DNA of 64,000 nucleotides from Granulicella aggregans (GCF_014203275.1 NZ_JACHIP010000014.1:1-64000); one strand, 5' to 3'; positions 17,951 through 30,331 are shown, counted from the stretch's first letter. Translations and numbers: made by a program. The notes: a model not told the origin generated them from the letters alone.

Positions 17951-19575
17951 TTCTTTCTCGATGTGCTTTTAAGTGTAAGTAGAACGATATCGTTGCTCCG
18001 CATAGGTACAGACACTGTGAGCTCGCCGTTCTCATCGCTGCGAAGATCCTGTTGCTTTTCCGGCAGGTCGCGCGTGAGAGCATTCAGCTGTTGCATCTGC
18101 GCGGCGCTGAGGTCCTTCGGAAGACCCATCCTGATGTACGCCGAGTATGCGTCGTTAGCGTCGTATCCAGTACGGTGCATCTCCACCCGATACCTTGTGC
18201 GGGGCAACATATGGGTGATGTGAAACTCGATGGGTCGAGTTGGAACAGAGGGAATGAGCTTCGTGTAAAAGGAGCGATTGCTCACGCGCTGCTGCGGCTG
18301 CTCGAACTCCCACAGCACCGCTGCAATGTCATTTCCGTTTCTCGAAATCATGGATTGCGCATCGGTTGAAGTCAGTGCATCGCCGCGCAGCGCGTGGAGA
18401 TACTTGTAGGCAAAGAACGCTGGCTTGCGAATGCCGTCGCGGTTCATCAGGCCAAAACCACCTTCAAACGCTGCTGTCGGCGGGCCGGGCTCCTCGAACA
18501 AGTCCGTATAGGTCCAGTAGCTCATGCCCTGTACGAGACCTTCGCTTGCCTTCAGCTTGCTCAGGATGTACGCAGCGCTGATGTAGGAGTCGTGCACAAC
18601 GTCACGAGGCGTGTAGCTCGTACTCCACTCCGTGAAGTAAACCGGCAGTTTGGGGAAGGCCGAAGCCGCGACCTGCTCTCGGACATGGCGCACGTCGCCA
18701 ACGATCGCGTCCGGCGACGGAGAAAGCTTGGTGTCACTCTTGCCGTTCTCATCCAGGAAACCACCATCGACCCCGTAGGTGTGCGTGGAGACGAAGTCCA
18801 CATCGGCCCCGCTTTGTTTCACATGGCTCAGGAACTCGGGAACCCATGCTGCGCCTGCGGTAGATGGGCCGCCCACGCGGAGAACTGGGTCTATGCCCTT
18901 AATCGTCTTCGATGTCTGATCGAAAAGACTGAAGTAAGCCTGCTGATCTCCACCCTCCCAGAAGCCTGACAAGTTTGGCTCGTTCCAGACTTCGAAGAAC
19001 CACGTTTCTACCTCTGGCTTTCCATACCGTTCTTCGATGTGGCGAACGAAGGCGGCTACGAGGTTGTTCCAGCCCGCGGGATCCGGGTGCGAGGTGTTGC
19101 CCTTCCAGTAGAAGATGCTGCTCTTCGACGTCGCGAGGGCTTCCGGGGTGAAGCCCAGTTCCACGAACGGCTTGATGTGCCGGGCAAGGAGATCGTCATA
19201 CAGCGCATCGATCTTGGTCCAGTCGTATACGGTCTTGCCGTCCACGATGCGGACGGTCTTCAGTAGGTCGTGAAAGATCGCGTGGAAACGGATGTAGCGA
19301 AATCCAAGCTCGTCCACCGCAGTCTTCAGCTGGGCCTGGCTGACATCGCGCATAAGTGTGCCAGGATAGTCAGAGCCCACTGAGAGATCGTAAAAATGAT
19401 CGATTGGAATCCCAGACTGCGCGGCGTCCGTAACGATAATCCGCTTAGCCGGCTGCTGGGAATCTGCATGAAACGGCGAGTCAAGAAAAGAAGCTAGAAG
19501 CAGTGTTGACAGTCGGGCAGAAGTACCTGAAGTCCATTTCAAATCAGTTGCTCCGGTGCGATGGGGTGATTCCAT
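17947..19575 (-). CDS. GH39-family beta-xylosidase
   Basis: A 542-residue (beta/alpha)8 glycosidase. The acid/base Glu is E199 in WNEPNLSGFW and the nucleophile Glu is E316 in YFTEWSTSY, both at the expected places for family 39. Residues 20-40 form a hydrophobic stretch that may be a signal peptide preceded by an overlong N-terminus, so a later start is possible. The C-terminal part (about 400-540) is a beta-sandwich as in characterised GH39 xylosidases. It sits 55 bases after the TonB receptor stop and overlaps the GH43 start. Confidence 0.92.
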   Translation of the reverse strand: MESPHRTGATDLKWTSGTSARLSTLLLASFLDSPFHADSQQPAKRIIVTDAAQSGIPIDHFYDLSVGSDYPGTLMRDVSQAQLKTAVDELGFRYIRFHAIFHDLLKTVRIVDGKTVYDWTKIDALYDDLLARHIKPFVELGFTPEALATSKSSIFYWKGNTSHPDPAGWNNLVAAFVRHIEERYGKPEVETWFFEVWNEPNLSGFWEGGDQQAYFSLFDQTSKTIKGIDPVLRVGGPSTAGAAWVPEFLSHVKQSGADVDFVSTHTYGVDGGFLDENGKSDTKLSPSPDAIVGDVRHVREQVAASAFPKLPVYFTEWSTSYTPRDVVHDSYISAAYILSKLKASEGLVQGMSYWTYTDLFEEPGPPTAAFEGGFGLMNRDGIRKPAFFAYKYLHALRGDALTSTDAQSMISRNGNDIAAVLWEFEQPQQRVSNRSFYTKLIPSVPTRPIEFHITHMLPRTRYRVEMHRTGYDANDAYSAYIRMGLPKDLSAAQMQQLNALTRDLPEKQQDLRSDENGELTVSVPMRSNDIVLLTLKSTSRKK

Positions 19576-19630
19576 TCAGACAGTTCCCTGCTCGCGGCGA
19601 AGAGCAATCTCGCCACGAGCAGAGACCAGC

Positions 19631-22600
19631 CTAGAAGGTGTACTTCAAGGAGAGCTCCATGATCCGGCGGCCTGCCTTGTACGCCGCCGTTCCGAAGCCG
19701 AGGGATGGGTCAGCCTTACCATCGGTGAAGCCTGTCCCATTCTGGTTGTTTAGGCTGATCTGGTACTCATTCGTAAAATCGCCGCTAAAGGTAGTCAGAG
19801 GTGAGTTCAGGAAGTTGAAGGCCGCAACTCGGAGCTGGACGGACTGCTCCTTCGGTAGGGTGAACGACTTCTGCGCGCTCAAGTCGTTGGAGACATATGC
19901 CGGGCCGCCGAGAAACGGGTAGCGATACGGCCCATTCTCCAGGAGCTTGGGGGTTGCGAAACAGTTGCCGTTGATGAACTGATGGCTTCCCCGTCCAGTT
20001 CGTGGATCACAGGTCAGCGCCGGCTGCAGACTCACGTCAGGCGTTCCCAGGAACACAGAATTACTGATCGTGATGTAGTTCGGGTTTGCCGTGCCATCGG
20101 CAAGAGTCTGCTGACCAATGTTTCCATTCACGGCAAATCCCGGGTTATTGGTCGTGGTAGGAATATCCGGCCCACTCTGGATCGTCGTGATGCCCGAGAA
20201 CTCCCAGCCATTCGCGACTCCGCCCACGAATTTGTTATGGATAGGATTGCCGACCAGGACGGTGTACGAGAGGTTGAAGATATGGCGACGGTCGAAGCTT
20301 TCCGAACCATAGTTGTTCCAGACATTGAATGGGTCAGCGGGATTACCGGCATTGTCGGCACCCCGTATGCCTAACGCTTTGCTGAACGTGTAGTTGCTAT
20401 TGATCAACAGGTGCTTCGACTCCTGGGAAAGTCCAAGTTGCAGGCCGTTATAGTTGGCAAACAGAACGTGGTTCGGCACGTCGATGGCACCGTACTGTAC
20501 GTTGGCCGTGTTCAGAGGACGATAGTGATTGGTGAGCACGGTCGACAGGCCCGCCGTAGTCACCGCGCAGTTCGTACCCGTCGGATTGATCCCCGTTGGC
20601 GCCAACACGGTACCTGTGCAAGTGTTGCCCGAGGTCGTCCCTGTGAACGGATCGGGCTTGTAGAGTCCGCCGATCGGGATCGCATTGACGTTATCGAGTG
20701 AGATGGTTTGGTTGCTTCCATCGTTCAGGAGGAAGCGGCTGTTGTTGCCGACGTAACCAACCAACAGATTTATCTTTCCAGGAAGCTGCTGATTGAGAGT
20801 TACGCTGTAAGTATCTGTCAGGGGCTGCTCGCGATCTCCTTTGGTTAGACCGTAGTATGTGCCCGGAGCGCCGGAAAGACCGATCGTAGCTGAGTTAGCG
20901 GGCGTAGTCGACGCGCTTAGATTGAGACCACTTATAGCCTTGAGTGAGATCCCTCCACCGCCAAGATTTACAGTATTTGTAAACTGTGAGTTCTGCACCG
21001 CATTACCCGCTGCGCCCTGAGAGTCATGAGCGCGATACTCTCCCCATCCTCCGCGAAGCACTGTCGTGCCATTGCCAAATACATCCCATGCCGCACCGAA
21101 TCGCGGTTCCAGGAAGAATGGCTCAGAATGGTTGCCAGAGGTTGGCAGACTCTTGTCGTACGCGTGCCAGTTGAATCCAGGATAGGGAGTTGTAGCCGCT
21201 CCACTCGCGATCAGCGAGGGGTCGAAGATAGCGATACCGTTGCCATAGGAATCGTTCCATAGGCCAAGGTGATGAACCCGCAAACCATACGTGAGGGTCA
21301 AATTTCGTTTGATCTTCCAGGAGTCGGTCGCGAAGAAAGCATTGTTCCAGAAGTAAAGGTTGTCGGCCACCAGGATGTTCTGCTGCGAGTAGCCGCTCAC
21401 GTATCCCTGGTAGTTGTTGGCAACCCAGTTTCCGGATAGCGTCGCCGTGCTGCCGTCCAGGTCAGTAATCTGAGAGCCTGCGCCGGGGAAGTAGTACTGG
21501 CTTAGAGATCCATTGGTGGATGCAAATGCGATGCGGCCATTCGCGATCAGGCGCTCGACGAAGACGCCGAAGACAGCCGTATGCTTGCCCCATACCTTCG
21601 TGAAGTTATCGCCGCCCTGCGGCGTGAACTTCTTGGAGAATACGGGGGAGAGTGAATAGTCCGGCGTCAATTGACGGGGCAGACCGCTCTGATCGTAGTA
21701 GTTGCCCAGTTCCGGCAACGGATGGCGTCCGTTGGCAAAAGCTCCCTGGTAGGGGTAGTCCGTCAAGGTCGCCGGATTGGCACTCGTGAACCCGGCATTC
21801 AAATAGGCGAGGCTCGCAAAGAGCTGGTTGGTTGCCGTCGGGGAGAGGATGGTTGTAAGGTTTGCTGCCGCGCTCTGGGAGTTGACCGTGCTCAACCCGC
21901 CACCAGGTGTATTCAACTCGCCTTGGTTGTAATAAGGAACGCCGGGAACGCCGGAGTTGCCACGCTCTACCGTGTAGCGCCCGAAGAGGTGGTTGTTCTC
22001 GGACATTGCGAGGTCGACACGCGAGGTCACTTCGTACAGATCATTGTTCACGAAGTTGGTTCCTTGCCAGTTGTAGGGGTTTGCCGTGGTGGGCACGTTA
22101 TTCGGCAGCGGCATATTCTTGAAGATCGCCGCAAAGCCCGGATCGGCGTATGCAGCCGCGATCTGCCCGCCCACGATCGCAGTCCCATCTTTAGCGAAGG
22201 TCGGCACCGTGTCGATGTTCTGATACGCTCCGTTGCCGTAGAGCGCGGGTCCGAGGTAGTTCTGCAGCTCCGTCGCGCTGAAGTTACCATTCCGCATGTT
22301 CTGGGTCGGCACCAGGGCGTGGACGAGAGCACCCGCCGCGCTGCCATAAGCGTAAATTCCGCGCTGAGCGTAGTCTTCTCCCCCAGCGAAGAAGGTCAGC
22401 TTACGAGTCTTATTGAAGCTTGTGCCGGGGATCAGAACTGGACCTCCGACGGTGAAGCCTGGATAGACCTCGCGATCCGACGACTTCGGCTGCTGCGTCG
22501 CTTTTCCCAGCGCGTCCGCCGAATCCAGCTGGGGAGCACGGGCATAGGTGTAAAGCTGACCGTGGAAGTGGTCGCCCCCCGCTTTCGTCACCGCCGAAAC

Positions 22601-23389
22601 GACCACCGGGCCATTGGCTACCTCTGCTCCGAAGTTCGAAACGTTTACCTTAACCTCGGATACCTCGTCATAGTTCACATTTTGCAGAGCCGCGCCGTAG
22701 TTCCCGGCATCCGTTATGTCCGCTCCATCCAGCAGGAGATATACGCCCGAAACAGGATTTCCGTTCGCTGAGTAGTTTCCAAGTGCGCCGTTTACCGAAA
22801 CCTGGCCCGGATCGTAGGCGGAATTATTTACACCCTGGTTCGCAATGGCGAAGCCGGGCAGGATTTTGAAGAGCTCCGTGACGTCCCGGCCCTCGACCGA
22901 AAGGTGCTTGATGTCCTCAGCCGTAATCAGGTTGCTGCGCTCTCCGGAGTCCAGCGGCACGTTGTTGTTGTCCGCACTGATGGTTACCGTCTCTGTGTTG
23001 CCGCCGGGGGTCAGTGACAGCCCCGATATTGCTCGGCTGTCGCCCGGATCTAGATGGATGCCGTTTTCGGTGAAGACCTTGAAGCTTGGGGAGGTAATGG
23101 TGATGTTGTAGTCACCTGAGTTCAATCCGGCGAAGGTGAACGATCCGGCCTGGTTGGAGACTGCAGTCCGGGTATCCCCGCTCAAGGCGTTCTTTACGAC
23201 AACGGTCGCACGGGGAACGACAGCCCCCGTGTTGTCCTGAACCGATCCGGAAAGAGTGCCGGTGATTACCTGAGCCTGAGCTCCGGGGAGGCAGACCAGA
23301 GCCGCAGGCATTCCGTATAGGCAACTGGCAAGAACGCAACCCAGAACCTTGTTCCGCCGGTTGGATCCTTTTTTCGTTTTGATATTCAT
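19631..23389 (-). CDS. Oar-like TonB-dependent outer-membrane receptor
   Basis: About 1250 residues. The Met at 23389 has GGAG six bases upstream, which I prefer over 23401. A signal peptide ends at PGAQAQ. An N-terminal carboxypeptidase-regulatory (transthyretin-like) domain follows (ITGTLSGSVQDNTGAVVPRA), then a plug and a large beta-barrel, ending in Phe (LSLKYTF), the usual outer-membrane signal. This receptor type is strongly expanded in Acidobacteria. No SusD partner is present. First gene of the GH39-GH43-GH74 block, so oligosaccharide uptake is a reasonable inference. The frame is intact over its whole length. Confidence 0.93.
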   Translation of the reverse strand: MNIKTKKGSNRRNKVLGCVLASCLYGMPAALVCLPGAQAQVITGTLSGSVQDNTGAVVPRATVVVKNALSGDTRTAVSNQAGSFTFAGLNSGDYNITITSPSFKVFTENGIHLDPGDSRAISGLSLTPGGNTETVTISADNNNVPLDSGERSNLITAEDIKHLSVEGRDVTELFKILPGFAIANQGVNNSAYDPGQVSVNGALGNYSANGNPVSGVYLLLDGADITDAGNYGAALQNVNYDEVSEVKVNVSNFGAEVANGPVVVSAVTKAGGDHFHGQLYTYARAPQLDSADALGKATQQPKSSDREVYPGFTVGGPVLIPGTSFNKTRKLTFFAGGEDYAQRGIYAYGSAAGALVHALVPTQNMRNGNFSATELQNYLGPALYGNGAYQNIDTVPTFAKDGTAIVGGQIAAAYADPGFAAIFKNMPLPNNVPTTANPYNWQGTNFVNNDLYEVTSRVDLAMSENNHLFGRYTVERGNSGVPGVPYYNQGELNTPGGGLSTVNSQSAAANLTTILSPTATNQLFASLAYLNAGFTSANPATLTDYPYQGAFANGRHPLPELGNYYDQSGLPRQLTPDYSLSPVFSKKFTPQGGDNFTKVWGKHTAVFGVFVERLIANGRIAFASTNGSLSQYYFPGAGSQITDLDGSTATLSGNWVANNYQGYVSGYSQQNILVADNLYFWNNAFFATDSWKIKRNLTLTYGLRVHHLGLWNDSYGNGIAIFDPSLIASGAATTPYPGFNWHAYDKSLPTSGNHSEPFFLEPRFGAAWDVFGNGTTVLRGGWGEYRAHDSQGAAGNAVQNSQFTNTVNLGGGGISLKAISGLNLSASTTPANSATIGLSGAPGTYYGLTKGDREQPLTDTYSVTLNQQLPGKINLLVGYVGNNSRFLLNDGSNQTISLDNVNAIPIGGLYKPDPFTGTTSGNTCTGTVLAPTGINPTGTNCAVTTAGLSTVLTNHYRPLNTANVQYGAIDVPNHVLFANYNGLQLGLSQESKHLLINSNYTFSKALGIRGADNAGNPADPFNVWNNYGSESFDRRHIFNLSYTVLVGNPIHNKFVGGVANGWEFSGITTIQSGPDIPTTTNNPGFAVNGNIGQQTLADGTANPNYITISNSVFLGTPDVSLQPALTCDPRTGRGSHQFINGNCFATPKLLENGPYRYPFLGGPAYVSNDLSAQKSFTLPKEQSVQLRVAAFNFLNSPLTTFSGDFTNEYQISLNNQNGTGFTDGKADPSLGFGTAAYKAGRRIMELSLKYTF

Positions 23390-23624
23390 CTTGGTCTCCA
23401 TAAGAATCAGTCGCAGAACGTCTTCATCGGCGTTTTTTCACACACTGACATCGCGACTTCGCTTGAAACGCTCTACAGCGCGCAATCAAACGCCCCGAAG
23501 AAAGCGGTCTTCAATGTGCCATACTGTGCCATACCTCGTTTTCGTTGACAATAAACGATTTAGCATGCCCCCGGGAGGATGTACTATACTCCGGTTGAGG
23601 GGATGCCATGCGGGACGGTGTTAT
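23390..23624. promoter_or_regulatory. Divergent promoter region between receptor and regulator
   Basis: The region holds both transcription starts. A TACTAT element at 23583 could be a -10 box for the plus-strand regulator, about 35 bases before its preferred start. No clear operator repeat was found. Confidence 0.3.
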
Positions 23625-24971
23625 GTGATTACCGAGCATGCGACTGGACATCCTAATGGCGTCGTGGGCCAGGCTGATGTCCTGGTCGCGCTCGATCAGA
23701 TCCTCGCTAGTCGCCCATTCCGGACATCGAACCAATGCAGCGGTCTGCTTCGGTACATCGTCAAGCACTCCCTCGCAGGCGAGGACAATCTGCTGCGCGA
23801 GCGAGTGATTGGGGCAGAGTTGTTCGGTCGCCCCGCCGACTACGAGACCAGCGAAGATCCGGTCGTCAGACTTCGGGTCTCAGACGTCCGGAAACGGCTC
23901 GCGCAGTACTATCTGTCGGCAAGGGACCAGCGCGAAGTCCAGATCGAAATCCCATCCGGGAGCTATCGCGCAACCTTTCACTGGAACGCGGAGGCACCTG
24001 CGACTCGCAGCTTGAGAGAGACTGAGGCTCTTCCGGGTGAGCTCATTCCTGAGCCAGATTCCGCGCTGCCGACCGGGCTGACAATCCATCCTGTAGCTGT
24101 CGAAGTGGCGCCTTTCGAAGCAACAGATGTACCCCTGCACTCACGCAGAGGCGCTCGCGTCGCGGTAGCGGCCGGCGCGCTTCTGTTGCTCATAGCTCTC
24201 TGCGTAGTCGCGCTGATCCATGCCCGCTCCCCCAATCGAGCGTTCCGGGCTTTTTGGGCTCCGTGGATCGGCAGTTCGAAACCGGTTCTCATCTCCATTG
24301 GCAGCAACGCGGTTTATCGCTTTCAATGGGATTATGTCGATCGCTACGCCAGAGAGCACGGGCTAGAGGCCTCAGGCCAGGAGTTCTACATTCCACTCAA
24401 ACACGGAGACCTGATCCCCGCAGACGAGTTGCAGCCCGCTTATAACAGCTTCGTTGCCATCGCTGACGTCTCCGCGATCTCGGACATCACCACTGCGCTG
24501 ACGAAGCAGTCTGTTCCCTTCCAGGAGCGTTTCCCCGACGATATTTCCTTTGCTGAACTGAGGAGTAATCCGTCGGTCCTTGTGGGCGGCTTCAACAATC
24601 CGATGACGATTGAATTGACCAAGAGTCTGCCGTTCGTCATGCGCTCCGGAAGTGAAATTATTGAAACGGAAAAGCCAAACCGAAGATGGGCGCTTCACAT
24701 CCACGTCGGCTCCCATGACACGGCTGACTACGCGATCGTTACCCGGCTTGCAGGAAACAGTGATGAGCCGCCGTTGATGAGCGTCGCCGGCCTGGGAGGC
24801 TTCGGCACACAGGGTGCTGCCCAGCTCGTTGCCGATCCGTCGGCCGTTGCCGCCCTGGTGAGCGGTCTACCCAAGGGCTGGGAGAGAAAGAACCTTCAAA
24901 TCGTGATCGGCCTAAAGATAAGCGACTATAAAATTGTCAGCCGAGAAGTCGTCGCTACCCGTGTCTGGTGA
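23625..24971 (+). CDS. Membrane-tethered acidobacterial regulator
   Basis: The N-terminal segment (LLRYIVKHSLAGEDNLLRERV, ELFGRPADYETSEDP, VRLRVSDVRKRLAQYY, IEIPSGSYRATF) matches the DNA-binding-like domain repeated many times in Acidobacteriaceae genomes. A single membrane helix follows (AVAAGALLLLIALCVVAL, about residues 140-158 from this start), then a 230-residue extracytoplasmic domain of unknown ligand. I prefer the GTG at 23625; the frame is open from 23349 and another Met lies at 23565. It is divergent from the TonB receptor, so control of the glycan locus is inferred, with the outer domain as a possible sensor. Confidence 0.75.
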   Translation: MITEHATGHPNGVVGQADVLVALDQILASRPFRTSNQCSGLLRYIVKHSLAGEDNLLRERVIGAELFGRPADYETSEDPVVRLRVSDVRKRLAQYYLSARDQREVQIEIPSGSYRATFHWNAEAPATRSLRETEALPGELIPEPDSALPTGLTIHPVAVEVAPFEATDVPLHSRRGARVAVAAGALLLLIALCVVALIHARSPNRAFRAFWAPWIGSSKPVLISIGSNAVYRFQWDYVDRYAREHGLEASGQEFYIPLKHGDLIPADELQPAYNSFVAIADVSAISDITTALTKQSVPFQERFPDDISFAELRSNPSVLVGGFNNPMTIELTKSLPFVMRSGSEIIETEKPNRRWALHIHVGSHDTADYAIVTRLAGNSDEPPLMSVAGLGGFGTQGAAQLVADPSAVAALVSGLPKGWERKNLQIVIGLKISDYKIVSREVVATRVW

Positions 24972-25275
24972 GCTTCAACACAATGAAGACCAACAGCTTC
25001 TGAAGCGAAGATACATCGTGCCAGCTCGACACTTCAAGACTCAGAATCGCCGCAGCCGTCCAAAATGCGAGGTTGAGCGTGTGGGTCCGCATCGACGCTG
25101 GTGCGCCTGTGCCCTTCATGCTCCGGCCACGCAAAATCTCTCCAGAAGTTAAGTTTCGCCATCGCTTGTTGAAAAGGCCATAAATGCAAGCGGTCACGCC
25201 CATCACGAGAATGACTCGAGTGATCAGTAAAAGCGATTGAGGAAACACCATCGCGATACGGCACCAGATCGACAT
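24955..25275 (-). CDS. Possible small membrane protein
   Basis: 106 residues with two hydrophobic stretches (LLLITRVILVMGVTACIYGL and AFWTAAAILSLEV). It overlaps the end of the regulator gene on the other strand by 17 bases and lacks a clear ribosome binding site. No family recognised. It could be a chance frame. Confidence 0.3.
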   Translation of the reverse strand: MSIWCRIAMVFPQSLLLITRVILVMGVTACIYGLFNKRWRNLTSGEILRGRSMKGTGAPASMRTHTLNLAFWTAAAILSLEVSSWHDVSSLQKLLVFIVLKLTRHG

Positions 25276-25461
25276 CTAAGAATGAATATGGCTTGGGTGT
25301 ATCGGCGGGCGAGGAGCACTTCACCTCCTCGAAAGTCGGTGTTTTGGGAAAGAACGCGGTTCCAGCCCCCGAACGGGTCGAAGTTGGTCATAATCCCGTT
25401 TACCGCGAACGATCTCCATAGTTTGATCGCCAAATGATCTTCACCGGGTTAGTCATCGAGG

Positions 25462-25665
25462 ATGACTAAGATCGAAACCAGGCGCGTGGATGCCACCACT
25501 TGGAGGCAGACGAAGCTGGACATCGACAGCACCATGAAGGCAACCCGCGCTGCATGGCCTGATGGTTCGGCAACTTCGGGCTTCGCTGGTCAGGTGTACC
25601 TGTATCTCGTTCGCAACTACATGCGGCTGCTAGATGAGATCTACGATCTCAACATTTCGCAATGA
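25462..25665 (+). CDS. Possible 67-aa protein
   Basis: A short frame with reasonable amino-acid composition (ends GQVYLYLVRNYMRLLDEIYDL) but no family match and a GAGG placed too close to the ATG. The rest of 25276-25801 holds no gene I can support. Confidence 0.25.
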   Translation: MTKIETRRVDATTWRQTKLDIDSTMKATRAAWPDGSATSGFAGQVYLYLVRNYMRLLDEIYDLNISQ

Positions 25666-25801
25666 GCTAAGTGATTCCTCTGCGTAGTCCGATCCTGGGA
25701 GTTGCCCACGACAACTCCGGTTATCAGGGTGGGGCGTGAGGCCCATATGCTTCCTCTGCCCGACAGAAGCCTCAGGGGTGTGAGTAGATTTCACTGATCA
25801 C

Positions 25802-28444
<2,643 letters not shown>

Positions 28445-28806
28445 CTCCGCTTTCGTCGCGCGTTTAGGCTAAGCCCGAGAAGCCGGAAACTGCTATGGAT
28501 TCAATCGGACCGTCGGGTCTCGTATGGAGCAGTGATCTCACTGATGTCCAATCTCGCCAAAGACATACACAATAGCAATGGGCCCTATGTCTATCAGGTA
28601 TCACGCCATAATTACCGTTCGCCTCGCCAAGTACGAAGGGCTTCGCCAGTTTTGGGAGCCAGGCTAGACCTCGAAGCGGACTGTCTCGTGTTTGTCCAGA
28701 ACAAGCCCCGCACAGCAGCGCACGCCGAAAGGTTATCGGCGCTCCAAGCCTCAGTCCGTGCCGCCCGCCCAGCCGACCCTGGCGTCCATAGAGGCAGCTC
28801 GGTGGT
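28445..28806. other. Intergenic, no gene supported
   Basis: Short frames only, without motif or ribosome binding site. It contains the upstream region of the kinase gene on the minus strand. Confidence 0.4.
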
Positions 28807-29039
28807 CTAGACCTCGTTGCAACTATCACAACTGGAGTAGTGCTGACAGAACGCCATCCACAATGGGTTTCGTTTGAATGCGGGGCGTGTCGGATCATTG
28901 AAGTTCACACGCTCCGCCAGTGCGAGAGCGTCGGCGACGCCTGGGCGAACTTTAGCAACAGTTCAAGGCCTTGCTGACAGTCTGGAGGTTCTTCCGACAT
29001 GGTCCAGACTTTCATGATTTGTTGCTCTTCTTTGGTCAT
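28807..29039 (-). pseudogene. C-x2-C-N-E tail protein, copy 2, frameshifted
   Basis: From the ATG at 29039 one frame reads MSEEPPDCQQGLELLLKFAQ; after a one-base slip near 28924-28928 a second frame gives ALAERVNF, KRNPLWMAF and the end CDSCNEV, aligning along its length with the intact gene at 2367 (AIAERYGF, HPLWHAF, CSDCNEV). Upstream of the ATG the same frame stays open to about 29216 and reads CGRRYRRSHKQPIAEAF, which recalls the N-terminus of SRAP proteins (MCGRY..., DKQKIAEQF), so a fused or scrambled SRAP fragment is possible. Confidence 0.7.
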
Positions 29040-29231
29040 TCTCACCGCGCCGTCCTTGACGCGCTTTTGCTCTCTCGGATGAACGGTTTCATAGTCGTCG
29101 GCGCGATGTTGAACGAAGGAGCTACCTCCCGCGGGCAGCTCTGCCAGCTTGCCGTGACGGAAAGCCTCGGCGATAGGCTGCTTGTGGGAACGGCGGTAGC
29201 GGCGGCCACAGATGATGGCAGATTTTCACCG

Positions 29232-29645
29232 TTAGCCTTTGGGATACGCCACCAGGACCAACGAGCGCACGGCTCCTAATTTCGGACTAATCATTTCTCG
29301 GGTCGACCAGTGTCTGACCTGAATAACAAAACGTTCGGGACCGTCAAAGGCGTGGAAAACAGCGTCGGCATCAAGCATCTCTGAGCTTGTGTCAAGCCGG
29401 GGGGCGACTACCAAGCATTTGATCTTGGGATGAAGGGCGTTGGAAGCACGTATGTCTCTCTGTTGTGAGTCTGGCGGGAGGCTTGAGCAGACGACGAGAA
29501 GATCGGGTCGCTTCGTCTGCATCAGATCCGCCGGAATGGACCCATCGAGCACCGTCTCTACAACGAAACCGTTCAATGAAAGTATTTGGCGACGGGTCTC
29601 CAAGAGAACCGGGTCGGCACCATGAATCAGGATTTGCTTCGCCAT
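29232..29645 (-). CDS. Pseudo-receiver protein with Cys at the phospho-Asp site, copy 2
   Basis: The Met at 29645 has GAGG seven bases upstream and the protein has a receiver-like length. HGADPVLLETRRQILSLNGF aligns with the copy at 418-726. The phospho-acceptor strand reads LLVVCSSLP, again Cys in place of Asp, and the acidic pair is missing. The end after KCLVVAPRLDTSSEM is longer than in copy 1. The His-less HisKA-like gene lies 140 bases upstream on the same strand, so the pair could be one transcript. Probably not phosphorylated; role unknown. Confidence 0.7.
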   Translation of the reverse strand: MAKQILIHGADPVLLETRRQILSLNGFVVETVLDGSIPADLMQTKRPDLLVVCSSLPPDSQQRDIRASNALHPKIKCLVVAPRLDTSSEMLDADAVFHAFDGPERFVIQVRHWSTREMISPKLGAVRSLVLVAYPKG

Positions 29646-29785
29646 AATTACCTCAGGTGCCGATGAGACATCGCCCGATTCTACGGGCGCGCCGCGCGTT
29701 GGTCTGTGTGATGCAAGACGCAAGAAAAATTAATTGTTGATCCGAATGCAAACTCAAGCCTCGACATCAAAACGTACCGCTCATC

Positions 29786-30001
29786 TCAAGACTTCAGCCC
29801 CAGAGTGGCCGCCAGCCTCGATACTTGCTCCTCAGCAGTCGTCATGTATCCGACGACCTTCTGACTGTCCTCGGATTCACGCTTCGTAAGGTAAATCAGG
29901 TTTGCGAGGATCTCAAGTGCGATATGGGCTCCTTCGTCCATGTGCTGGTTGACCATCATCGCTCCCCGAGACCCTATGACCTTCGAGCCGTCCTTCAGCA
30001 T
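29786..30001 (-). CDS. Small HisKA-like dimerisation peptide without the His, copy 2
   Basis: 71 residues from 30001; alternative starts at 29956 (GGAG five bases upstream) and 29941, the last matching the N-terminus of copy 1. LEILANLIYLTKRE and AEEQVSRLAATLG align with copy 1 at 836 and with the HisKA helices of the two kinases in the window. The H-box position carries Glu or Asp. No catalytic domain. It lies next to the copy-2 pseudo-receiver, which repeats the gene pairing seen at the left end. Confidence 0.6.
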   Translation of the reverse strand: MLKDGSKVIGSRGAMMVNQHMDEGAHIALEILANLIYLTKRESEDSQKVVGYMTTAEEQVSRLAATLGLKS

Positions 30002-30046
30002 TGATGGCTTTGATAGGCACCCGGTTGGCTCTGAGGTTTGACCTCT

Positions 30047-30331
30047 TCAGTCTTGCCACCGTCCACCGATCTTGCACTTAACCTCCTCAAAGGCATATCT
30101 GTTCGGGAATTCCACTGTTTCACCAACCCTCAACCTGCCGACAAGGTGACTCGCGAGTTCAAGAGAGACGACTTGCCCGAACTCCTGTTCAAGCGTTCCG
30201 GTATTTACAGCCCACCATTCGTGTAGCTCGGTCTCGGACTTGGCGATAAAGTGGACTGTCTCCAGGTGGCCTGCAAACTCGCCCTCGCTCAATAGTCCAG
30301 GCATCACCGTCAGTTTGAATGTTTGGTTCAT
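30047..30331 (-). CDS. Hypothetical protein, second gene of an overlapping pair
   Basis: 94 residues, no family recognised. Composition is balanced, with no membrane segment or Cys. It starts inside the stop of the gene upstream (4-base overlap at 30328-30331), which supports both as real and co-translated. Confidence 0.55.
   Translation of the reverse strand: MNQTFKLTVMPGLLSEGEFAGHLETVHFIAKSETELHEWWAVNTGTLEQEFGQVVSLELASHLVGRLRVGETVEFPNRYAFEEVKCKIGGRWQD

Noticed and set aside
21671-22771. 366-codon plus-strand frame inside the TonB receptor gene
   Set aside because: Long but antisense to a clear receptor with signal peptide and barrel; no motif of its own.
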